Positions 16,713-23,152 of a stretch of DNA of 36,064 nt are shown one piece after another. The notes beneath the pieces are model-generated. The model was not told the origin of the DNA. It made no database searches and saw nothing but the letters and a program-made list of their open reading frames with translations. The stretch lies in NCBI GenBank assembly GCA_031265825.1, contig JAISCD010000074.1:1-36064 (forward strand), read 5' to 3'. A program made the position numbers and the translations under genes. Within the stretch, counting starts at the first letter, position 1; every line of letters begins with the position of its first letter. The DNA is from Treponema sp. Its GTDB lineage: Bacteria > Spirochaetota > Spirochaetia > Treponematales > Breznakiellaceae.

Positions 16713-17340
16713 CTTCTTAATGGTTATTATTTGAAAAGAGGTACCGCTGACCCCGTCTTGACGGCTACGCTTGCACCCTTCGGGTGTTTAAATACTTCAC
16801 AACGGGCGTTATAAGAAAGGATGCGCCGCTGACCCCGTCTTGACGGTTACGCTTGTAAACAAGCGGAACCTCTGCGTTGTACGAAGGGGAACGCCGCTGA
16901 CACCGTCAGGACAGCTACGCTTGTAAGCACGCAAAGACTTATTGATGTATTGAACGGAGGTGTCAGACACCCGAAAGGTAGGCTTGTAAACAAGCGGTGT
17001 ATCCGCGTTGTATTGAACGGAGGTGTCAGACACCCGAAAGGTAGGCTTGCAAGCAAGTGGTGTATCCTTGATGTATTGAACGGCGGTGTCAGACACCCGA
17101 AGGGTAGGCTTGTAAGTACGCAGAATCTCCGTGTTATATTGAACGGAAGCGCGCCCAGACCACCGATGACTGACACCGCGCCGAATGAAGCGGCGTCTGA
17201 CACCCTGCCCCCGCCGCCCGTCTTCCTTTGCTCATTACTCACTACTACCTGCTACCTACTACCTATTACTTGCTAACTGCTACCTACTACCTGCTACTTA
17301 CTACCTACTAACGGGCAACGGTGTCAGACACCCCGCGCGC
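16692..17340. repeat. R1 cluster, 63-nt tandem array and heptamer tract
   Basis: Several R1 modules in tandem (16692-16950). A 63-nt tandem repeat follows, with TGAACGG starting at 16951, 17014, 17077 and 17140. Its units contain GGTGTCAGACACCCGAAAGG and GCTTGTAAACAAGC. GTGTCAGACACC blocks and a heptamer tract (CTACCTGCTACCTACTACC, 17230-17310) follow. No gene is supported; frames on both strands reflect the multiple-of-three period. Confidence 0.8.
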
Positions 17341-17360
17341 AAAAATTCATGCTAAATGTA

Positions 17361-17389
17361 TTGACGTAAAAAAGCATACGATATATAAT
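17361..17389 (+). promoter_or_regulatory. Promoter of array C and the 17956 gene
   Basis: TTGACG (17361-17366), 17-nt spacer, TATAAT (17384-17389). The start is expected near 17396, giving a leader of about 560 nt that contains array C. A weak hairpin (AATCCT/AGGATT, about 17530-17549, then CCTTTT) could attenuate between promoter and array. Confidence 0.75.
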
Positions 17390-17573
17390 TTTCCTTAAAG
17401 TATTGTATATATTCAAAAGGAGTATAAATAAAGTATTGGACAAACCGTATTATGCGCCGTATATGGCGAACCGCAACAGCAGTCTTGCCCCTTGCCCGCC
17501 TTGTGTACATTTGACGACAAATGCATATAATCCTCCTAAAGAAGGATTCCTTTTGCCTCATAACAAAGCTAAC

Positions 17574-17846
17574 TTTAGTTTGCAGTCCGTTCTGTTTGAC
17601 TCGCAGTCCGTTCTGTTTGAGTCAAAGTCCATCCTGTTTGATTCGCAGTCCATGGACTTTGACTCGGAGTCCATGGACTTTGACTCGGAGTCCATGGATT
17701 TTGACTCAGAGTCCATGGATTTTGACTCAGAGTCCATGGATTTTGACTCGGAGTCCGTGGACTTTGACTCGGAGTCCACGGACTTTGACTCGGAGTCCAT
17801 GGATTTTGACTCGGAGTCCATGGACTTTGACATGAAATCCAAGCCG
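17574..17846. repeat. 21-nt tandem array C (about 12-13 units) in the leader of the 17956 gene
   Basis: Units begin TTTGACTC at 17595, 17616, 17637 and so on to a degraded one at 17826. The core is GACTC-(G/A)-GAGTC, flanked by CCATGGA. Neighbouring units can pair as TCCATGGACT with AGTCCATGGA across a 9-nt loop, so RNA of either strand can form a ladder of alternative hairpins. The first units differ (GCAGTCCGTTCTG), as if the array grew at its 3' side. Confidence 0.88.
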
Positions 17847-17942
17847 TTTATTTTCAAAATAAACGGTACGATTATACCTTGCGGGCGATTAGCGCCTCAT
17901 AAGGGAAAAAATATCCTGCGGACGATTCACGTCTCGCAAGGA
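17844..17942 (+). promoter_or_regulatory. Structured leader between array C and the gene
   Basis: A perfect inverted repeat CCGTTTATTTT-C-AAAATAAACGG lies at 17844-17866. Next, CCTTGCG (about 17877) can pair with CGCAAGG (about 17935), closing a 60-nt loop just before the ribosome site AAAAGGAGAAA. An imperfect direct repeat of about 30 nt (TGCGG(G/A)CGATT) lies inside the loop. It could control access to the ribosome site. Confidence 0.45.
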
Positions 17943-17955
17943 AAAGGAGAAAGAA

Positions 17956-18678
17956 ATGGTAAAGAGAAACGATTGGTTACCCGCTGGGCGCATATCGATC
18001 ATAGCGATGTGCCGTAAGTGGATAGCGTACATTACTGAAGCCCTGAGAACGGCTTGGGGCATACCCGCGGAACAGCTTGCGGCTCTGAAAGCCCTCCTTG
18101 AGACCGCGGAAGCGCTCTTGCAGAAGGCTATGGACAGCGCGGAACGAACCCATGTGATCACGGTGGAGTGTCAAGCGGCGTTTACGGCGTTGAAGGAGAA
18201 GATGCGCTTCTTCCGAGACCGGTATTTCAAACTACCGCCGCTGACCGAAGGGGACTGGGCGGCTCTGGACTTCCGACCCAAGGACACGCACCCGACGCCG
18301 GTACCGGCGCCTGACGGGGTGCCAGCGGTGTCCCTGAGTTACCCCGGCGGTCCCCACGCGCTAACCGCGCATCTGGGTCCCATGCCCGGCACGCAGGAAC
18401 TCGATCAGACGAGCGACTACGGCTACACGCTCTACGTGGGCATCATGCCGCCCGGCGGAGCAACGCTGGAACAGGCGGCGTCTGAGAAGCACTACTTAAT
18501 GAAGGCGCCTGCGGACGGGAAGGGTCTCCAGCACTTTCGGTTCACCCGGCGGCGCAAGGAGAAACTCCTGTTTGACACCGAGGACGGAGGCATGACGATC
18601 TATATCTGTTGCCGCTACGAAAACCAGAAGGGCGAAGTAGGGCAGTGGGGGCCGGTAGCCTCCGCGGTGATACCGTAA
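17956..18678 (+). CDS. Unknown-family protein, paralog 1 of the array-linked module
   Basis: 240 residues, no signal peptide. The N-terminal half (about 1-105) is helical, starting NDWLPAGRISIIAMCRKWI. After a Pro-rich linker (about 108-125) the C-terminal half looks beta-rich, with DYGYTLYVGIMPPGGA, FRFTRRRKE and a final RYENQKGEVGQWGP...IP. That ending resembles an immunoglobulin/fibronectin-like strand pair, but I do not recognise the family. It is a clear paralog of the gene at 27804: WLP-R-I-AMCR-WI, MPPGGA-E-A--EK, FTRR-KE and RYEN-KGE-G-WG are shared. Both have RBS AAAAGGAGAAA and a 21-nt array in the leader. A hairpin follows the stop. Function unknown. Confidence 0.85.
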   Translation: MVKRNDWLPAGRISIIAMCRKWIAYITEALRTAWGIPAEQLAALKALLETAEALLQKAMDSAERTHVITVECQAAFTALKEKMRFFRDRYFKLPPLTEGDWAALDFRPKDTHPTPVPAPDGVPAVSLSYPGGPHALTAHLGPMPGTQELDQTSDYGYTLYVGIMPPGGATLEQAASEKHYLMKAPADGKGLQHFRFTRRRKEKLLFDTEDGGMTIYICCRYENQKGEVGQWGPVASAVIP

Positions 18679-18705
18679 CCAAGGCACAGGCCCGCGAATG
18701 TGGTG

Positions 18706-18741
18706 GGCGGACAAGCGCGTTGCACGTTTGTCCGCCTATTT
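18706..18741 (+). terminator. Probable terminator after the 17956 gene
   Basis: GGCGGACAA (18706-18714) pairs with TTGTCCGCC (18728-18736), extendable by GCG/CGT, followed by TATTTTGT. Confidence 0.6.
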
Positions 18742-18774
18742 TGTCGGCGGGCATAATACGCAAAGGAATAAATA

Positions 18775-19386
18775 ATGAAAAAAATGAGTATGGTTCTGTT
18801 AAGCGCGGCGTTTAGTCAAGACTGGGTCGCGGACCCTGAAAGCGACTTCGAGGTAAGTCTCAATAATGCGTCGGACGGGTACATAATCAGGAAGTACACC
18901 GGTTCCGACCGCGATGTTGTCATCCCGGCGGAGATACAGGGCTTCCCGGTCAGGGAGATTAGCGATCGGGCGTTCTTGGGGTGCGGTAGTCTTGACTCGG
19001 TCGCCATACCGGACAGTGTTACAAAGATTGGCGCGTATGCGTTTATGGACTGTAGTAACCTAGCTTCGATTGCTATACCGGACAGCGTTACGGAGATTGG
19101 CAAGCAGGCGTTTATGGGTTGTATTCGCCTCTTCTCGGTCGCCATCCCGGACGGCGTTACGGAGATTAGCGAGGGTACGTTTATGGATTGTATTCGCCTC
19201 GTCTCGGTCGCCATACCAGACAGCGTTACGGAGATTGGCGCAGGGGCGTTTTCTCGGTGCTGTAGCCTCATAAGGTTGACTATTGAGCCTGTTAAGCGCA
19301 AATGGATGTGTAACTTCTCCGATTGCAAACTCAACTTTATATCTCAGGCCGTGCTCAGGAAGGCGGGTTATACGGGTAGGTTTTAG
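18775..19386 (+). CDS. BspA-type leucine-rich repeat protein, LRR paralog 1
   Basis: 203 residues. An N-terminal cap (SDFEVSLNNASDGYIIRKYTG...VVIPAEIQGFPVREI) leads into about five 23-residue repeats of the TpLRR/BspA class (IPDSVT-IG--AF--C--L--V). A conserved C-terminal cap follows (RKWMCNFSDCKLNF...AGYTGRF). BspA-type LRR proteins are usually surface or secreted adhesins in treponemes and Bacteroidetes. The signal peptide is shortened (MKKMSMVLLSAAFSQDW) compared with paralogs 2 and 3, so export is doubtful. RBS AAAGGAA precedes the start. It is first of five tandem paralogs with 5, 8, 6, 7 and 6 repeats. Confidence 0.9.
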   Translation: MKKMSMVLLSAAFSQDWVADPESDFEVSLNNASDGYIIRKYTGSDRDVVIPAEIQGFPVREISDRAFLGCGSLDSVAIPDSVTKIGAYAFMDCSNLASIAIPDSVTEIGKQAFMGCIRLFSVAIPDGVTEISEGTFMDCIRLVSVAIPDSVTEIGAGAFSRCCSLIRLTIEPVKRKWMCNFSDCKLNFISQAVLRKAGYTGRF

Positions 19387-19454
19387 CCGCGCTGGTGTCA
19401 GTCATGCGTCTATTGCCGGTGGGCATAATACGCAAAGGAGTAAATAATAAAAAA

Positions 19455-20291
19455 ATGAGATTGGTTCTGCTCTGTGCGGTGTTTCTTGGAGCAGGCGCGG
19501 CTTTCGGTCAAGACAGGGGCGCATCCCCTGAAGGCGACTTCGAGGTAAGTCTCAACACTGCGTTGGGCGGGTGGATAATTACCGGGTATACAGGCGCCGG
19601 CGGCGATGTTATCATCCCGGCGGAGATACAGGGCTTGCCGGTCCGGGAGATTGGCGCAAGGGCGTTTGAATACTGTAGTAACCTCGTCTCGGTTGCCATA
19701 CCGGAGGGCGTTACGCAGATTGGCGCGGGGGCGTTTTGGGAGTGTAGTAGCCTAGCCTCGGTTGCCATCCCGGACGGCGTTACACAGATTGGCGGGGCGG
19801 CGTTTTATGGTTGCAGTAGCCTAGCCTCGGTTGCCATCCCGGACGGCGTTACAGAGATTGGCGCGGGGACGTTTCGGGAGTGTAGTAGCCTTGCCTCAGT
19901 CGTCATCCCGGACGGCGTTACAGAGATTGGCGAGCGGGCGTTTTCTGAGTGCAGTAGCCTTGTCTCGGTTGTCATACCGGACGGCGTTACGCAGATTGGC
20001 GAGGCGGCGTTTGCTTGGTGCGGAAGCCTTATCTCGGTTACCATACCGGACGGCGTTACGAAGATTGACGCATGGACGTTTGCGTACTGCGAAAGCCTCG
20101 TCTCAGTTGCCATACCGGACAGCGTTACGCTGATTGGCGAGGGGGCGTTTCGGGGTTGCAGTAGCCTTACCACGGTGGATATTGCGCCCATTAACCGCAG
20201 ATGGAGCTTGGACATTTTCGCCAATTGCGGCAAAATCAGCCTTGCGTCTCAGGCGGCGCTCAAGCGGGCGGGGTATACAGGCGAGTTTTAG
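19455..20291 (+). CDS. BspA-type leucine-rich repeat protein, LRR paralog 2 (eight repeats)
   Basis: 278 residues with a complete signal peptide (MRLVLLCAVFLGAGAAFGQ), the common cap and eight 23-residue repeats, the longest of the cluster. The start is set at 19455. Compared with paralog 1, the leader AAAGGAGTAAATAAT has lost the G of the ancestral ATG, so translation must begin at the next ATG, about 14 nt from the ribosome site. A longer frame to 19395 has no ribosome site and would put non-homologous residues before the signal. Expression may be reduced. It is probably exported. Confidence 0.9.
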   Translation: MRLVLLCAVFLGAGAAFGQDRGASPEGDFEVSLNTALGGWIITGYTGAGGDVIIPAEIQGLPVREIGARAFEYCSNLVSVAIPEGVTQIGAGAFWECSSLASVAIPDGVTQIGGAAFYGCSSLASVAIPDGVTEIGAGTFRECSSLASVVIPDGVTEIGERAFSECSSLVSVVIPDGVTQIGEAAFAWCGSLISVTIPDGVTKIDAWTFAYCESLVSVAIPDSVTLIGEGAFRGCSSLTTVDIAPINRRWSLDIFANCGKISLASQAALKRAGYTGEF

Positions 20292-20590
20292 CGGCGCGGG
20301 TGTGGGGGGTGGCGGAAGACCGCGCCCCCCTCCTAAAAGTTAGCAGTTAGCAGTTAGCAGTTAGCAGTTAGCAGTTAGTAGTTAGCAGTTAGCAGCTAGT
20401 AGTTAGCAGTTAGCAGTTAGTAGTTAGCAGTTAGCAGTTAGTAGTTAGTAGTGAATAGTGCGGCGGTGTCAGACAACGCGGAGGTTCCGCTTGCTTGCAA
20501 GCGTAACCGTCAGGTCGGGGACAGCGGCACACCCTTTCAAACAGCGCCCCGTATGAAGTATTTAAACACCCTTCGGGTGAGGAGTACGTA
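20292..20590. repeat. R2 fragment, long heptamer tract and R1 before LRR paralog 3
   Basis: A truncated R2 (20295-20338, ending GACCGCGCCCCCCTCC) is followed by about 17 units of TTAGCAG/TTAGTAG (20339-20460) and a reverse R1 whose palindrome CACCCTTCGGGTG ends immediately before the ribosome site of the next gene. Confidence 0.8.
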
Positions 20591-21295
20591 ATGAAAAGAA
20601 TGAGATTGGTTCTGCTCTGCATAGTGTTTCTTGGAGTGGGCGTGGCTTTCGGTCAAGAAAGGACCGCGTCCCCTGAAGGCGACTTCGAGGTAAGTCTCAA
20701 CACTGCGTTGGGCGGGTGGATAATTACCGGGTATACAGGCGCCGGAGGCAATGTTGTCATTCCGTCGGAAATACAAAGTATCCCGGTTCGGAGGATTGGC
20801 AGGGAGGCGTTTTATTTTTGTAGTAGCCTTGTCTCGGTCGTCATACCGGATGGCGTTACGGTGATTGGTGCGGTGGCGTTTTGGGATTGTAGTAACCTTG
20901 TCTCAGTCGGCATACCGGAGGGCGTTACGGCGATTGGCGCGGGGGCATTTATGGAGTGCGGAAGTCTTGCCTCGGTCGTCATACCTGACAGCGTTACGTT
21001 TATTGGCGAAGGGGCGTTTGCTTGGTGCGAAAGCCTTGTCTCGGTCGCTATACCGGACCGCGTTAGGCTGATTGACGTGGCAGCGTTTTATGAGTGTCGT
21101 AGCCTAGCCTCGGTCGCCATATCTGACAGCGTTACGGAGATTGGCGATGGGGCGTTTAGGGAGTGTAGTAGCCTTGTAACGGTGGATATTGCACCCATTA
21201 ACCGCAGATGGGGCAGGGACAGCTTCTCCGGTTGCAAACTCAGCCTTGCATCTCAGACGGCGCTCAGGAGGGCGGGGTATATGGGCAGGTTTTAG
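20591..21295 (+). CDS. BspA-type leucine-rich repeat protein, LRR paralog 3 (six repeats)
   Basis: 234 residues. Intact signal peptide MKRMRLVLLCIVFLGVGVAFGQ, the N-terminal cap (DFEVSLNTALGGWIITGYTG, as in paralog 2), six repeats and the cap PINRRWGRDSFSGCKLSLASQ. RBS GAGGAG lies directly after the R1 palindrome. The upstream block replaces the leader shared by the other paralogs, so its transcription may differ. Predicted exported. Confidence 0.9.
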   Translation: MKRMRLVLLCIVFLGVGVAFGQERTASPEGDFEVSLNTALGGWIITGYTGAGGNVVIPSEIQSIPVRRIGREAFYFCSSLVSVVIPDGVTVIGAVAFWDCSNLVSVGIPEGVTAIGAGAFMECGSLASVVIPDSVTFIGEGAFAWCESLVSVAIPDRVRLIDVAAFYECRSLASVAISDSVTEIGDGAFRECSSLVTVDIAPINRRWGRDSFSGCKLSLASQTALRRAGYMGRF

Positions 21296-21307
21296 CGCAC
21301 TTTGGCT

Positions 21308-21342
21308 AAAAGCGGCGCTGGTGTCAATCATGTGCCGCTTTT
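21308..21342 (+). terminator. Hairpin between LRR paralogs 3 and 4
   Basis: AAAAGCGGC pairs with GCCGCTTTT across an 18-nt loop containing GGTGTCAATCA. The ribosome site of the next paralog follows within about 20 nt, so it may be a terminator or part of the duplicated leader. Confidence 0.5.
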
Positions 21343-21374
21343 GTCGGCGGGCATAATACGCGAAGGAATAAGTA

Positions 21375-22121
21375 ATGAGAGAACAGATATACGCGGCGTC
21401 CGATCAAGACCGGGCTGGCAAAGCCGCTCCGGAAAGCGACTTCAAGGTAAGTATCAATGATACGCTGGACGGGTGCATAATCACCAAGTATAGCGGTACC
21501 GGTGGCGATGTTATCATTCCGGCGAAGATACAGGGCTACCCGGTCAAGGAGATTAGCGGAAGGGCGTTTGTTGATTGTTGTAGCCTTACCTTGGCCGCCA
21601 TCCCGGACAGCGTTACGCTAATTGGCAGTGGAGCATTTTCTGGTTGTGATAACCTTACCTCTGTCGCCATACCGTATGGCGTTACACTAATTGGTAGATA
21701 TGCATTTCAAGGCTGTGGTAGCCTAGCCTCGGTTGCCATACCGTATGGCGTTACAGCGATTGGTGAGGCGGTGTTTTTGGGTTGCAGCAACCTTGCTTCG
21801 GTTACCATACCGGATAGCGTTACGCTGATTGGCGTGGGGACGTTTATGGGTTGCAGGAGCCTAGCCTCGGTTACTATACCGGACAGCGTTACGCTGATTG
21901 GCGAGTGGGCGTTTTCCAAGTGCGCCAGCTTAGTTTCGGTCGCCATACCGGACAGCGTTACGCAGATTGGTAGGGGGGCGTTTAGGGATTGTAGTAGCCT
22001 TGTAACGGTGGATATTGCGCCCATTAACCGCAAATGGGGCAAGGACAGCTTCTCCGGTTGCAAACTCAGCCTTGCGTCTCAGGCGGCGCTTAAGCGAGCG
22101 GGGTATACGGGCGGGTTTTAG
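21375..22121 (+). CDS. BspA-type leucine-rich repeat protein, LRR paralog 4 (no signal peptide)
   Basis: 248 residues, seven repeats. It starts MREQIYAASDQDRAGKAAPESDF, where paralogs 2 and 3 have a hydrophobic signal followed by the aligned FGQDR...SPEGDF. The signal core has been replaced by a short polar segment, so export by the Sec route is not expected. RBS GAAGGAA. Repeats and C-terminal cap (RKWGKDSFSGCKLSLASQ) are otherwise intact. It may be an unexpressed donor copy for recombination with the exported paralogs. Confidence 0.88.
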   Translation: MREQIYAASDQDRAGKAAPESDFKVSINDTLDGCIITKYSGTGGDVIIPAKIQGYPVKEISGRAFVDCCSLTLAAIPDSVTLIGSGAFSGCDNLTSVAIPYGVTLIGRYAFQGCGSLASVAIPYGVTAIGEAVFLGCSNLASVTIPDSVTLIGVGTFMGCRSLASVTIPDSVTLIGEWAFSKCASLVSVAIPDSVTQIGRGAFRDCSSLVTVDIAPINRKWGKDSFSGCKLSLASQAALKRAGYTGGF

Positions 22122-22133
22122 CGCACTTTGGCT

Positions 22134-22168
22134 AAAAGCGGCGCTGGTGTCAATCATGCGCCGCTTTT
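22134..22168 (+). terminator. Hairpin between LRR paralogs 4 and 5
   Basis: AAAAGCGGCGC (22134-22144) pairs perfectly with GCGCCGCTTTT (22158-22168). It is a near copy of the 21308 hairpin, which shows that gene and leader were duplicated together. Confidence 0.6.
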
Positions 22169-22200
22169 GTCGGCGGGCATAATACGCGAAGGAGTAAATA

Positions 22201-22878
22201 ATGAGAGAACAGATATACGCGGCATCCGATCAAGACCGGGCTGGCAAAGCCGCTCCGGAAAGCGACTTCAAGGTAGAAAGCAATGCTACGTTGGACGGGT
22301 GTATAATCACCAAGTATACCGGTCCTGAGGGCGATGTTGTCATCCCGTCGGAAATACAAGGTATCCCGGTCCGGAGGATTGGCAGGGAGGCATTTTGGGG
22401 TTGTAGTAGCCTTGTCTCGGTCGTCATACCGGACAGCGTTACGCTGATTGGCGTAATGGCGTTTAGGGGTTGTAGCAACCTAGACTCGGTCATCATACCG
22501 GACAGCGTTACGCTGATTGGCTGGTATGCGTTTTCTCGTTGCAGTAGCCTTGTCTCGGTCATCATCCCGGATAGCGTTACGCGGATTGGCTGGGAGGCGT
22601 TTAGGGGTTGTAGTAACCTAACCTCTGTCGTCATCCCGGACAGTGTTACGTGGATTGGCTGGAGGGCGTTTGAGGGCTGTACTAGCCTAGCCTCGGTCAT
22701 CATACCGGACAGCGTTACGCTGATTGGCGATGGGGCGTTTAGGGAGTGTAGTAGCCTTGTAACGGTGGATATTGCGCCCATTAAGCGCGAATGGGGCGCG
22801 AACAACTTCGACGGTTGCAAACTCAGCCCTGCGTCTCAGGCGGCGCTCAAGAAGGCGGGGTATACGGGCGGGTTTTAG
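22201..22878 (+). CDS. BspA-type leucine-rich repeat protein, LRR paralog 5 (no signal peptide)
   Basis: 225 residues, six repeats. The first 25 residues are identical to paralog 4 (MREQIYAASDQDRAG...), again without a signal. The repeats differ from paralog 4 (RGCSNL, SRCSSL, EGCTSL), and the part just after the cap (VVIPSEIQGIPVRRIGREAF) is closer to paralog 3, which suggests mosaic exchange. RBS GAAGGAG. The gene ends 10 nt before an R2 copy. Confidence 0.88.
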   Translation: MREQIYAASDQDRAGKAAPESDFKVESNATLDGCIITKYTGPEGDVVIPSEIQGIPVRRIGREAFWGCSSLVSVVIPDSVTLIGVMAFRGCSNLDSVIIPDSVTLIGWYAFSRCSSLVSVIIPDSVTRIGWEAFRGCSNLTSVVIPDSVTWIGWRAFEGCTSLASVIIPDSVTLIGDGAFRECSSLVTVDIAPIKREWGANNFDGCKLSPASQAALKKAGYTGGF

Positions 22879-23152
22879 CGGCGCGGGTGTTGGGGGGTGG
22901 CGGAAGACCCCGAAGGGGGCTGGAGACAGGGGGGCGCACCACATGGGCGTCTGTGTGCCATCCTCCGTTTAGGGAAAGACGCGCCCCCCCTCATACTATG
23001 AAAGTGAGTAGTGGTTAGTGGTTAGTTAGCAGTTAATAGGTAGTAGTGAGTAGTGGCCAGTCGAGGCGGCGCTAATCACTAGCCACTAATCACTCCAATG
23101 GTGCGGCGGTGTCAGACAACGAGTAGGTTCCGCTTGCTTGCAAGCGTAACCG
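22879..23152. repeat. R2 copy with heptamer tail and reverse R1
   Basis: R2 at 22888-22995 (GGGGGGTGGCGGAAGACC ... AAAGACGCGCCCCCCC), then TAGTGGTTAGTGGTTAGTTAG tracts in both orientations to 23095, then GTGTCAGACAAC and R1 modules that continue into the 3' end of the next gene. No gene. Confidence 0.75.

Noticed and set aside
17571-17840. CRISPR array
   Set aside because: Units are contiguous 21-nt repeats without 25-40 nt unique spacers, and no cas genes are present. The same applies to arrays A, B and D.
17403-18017. A 204-codon frame through array C with FDSES repeats
   Set aside because: It is open only because the period is a multiple of three. It overlaps the true start of the 17956 gene, and its AAAAGGAG is not followed by a properly spaced start.
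18816-22820. Minus-strand frames of 100-196 codons opposite the LRR genes
   Set aside because: They repeat ISVTLSGMATE, the complement of the LRR repeat; by-products of the 69-nt period.
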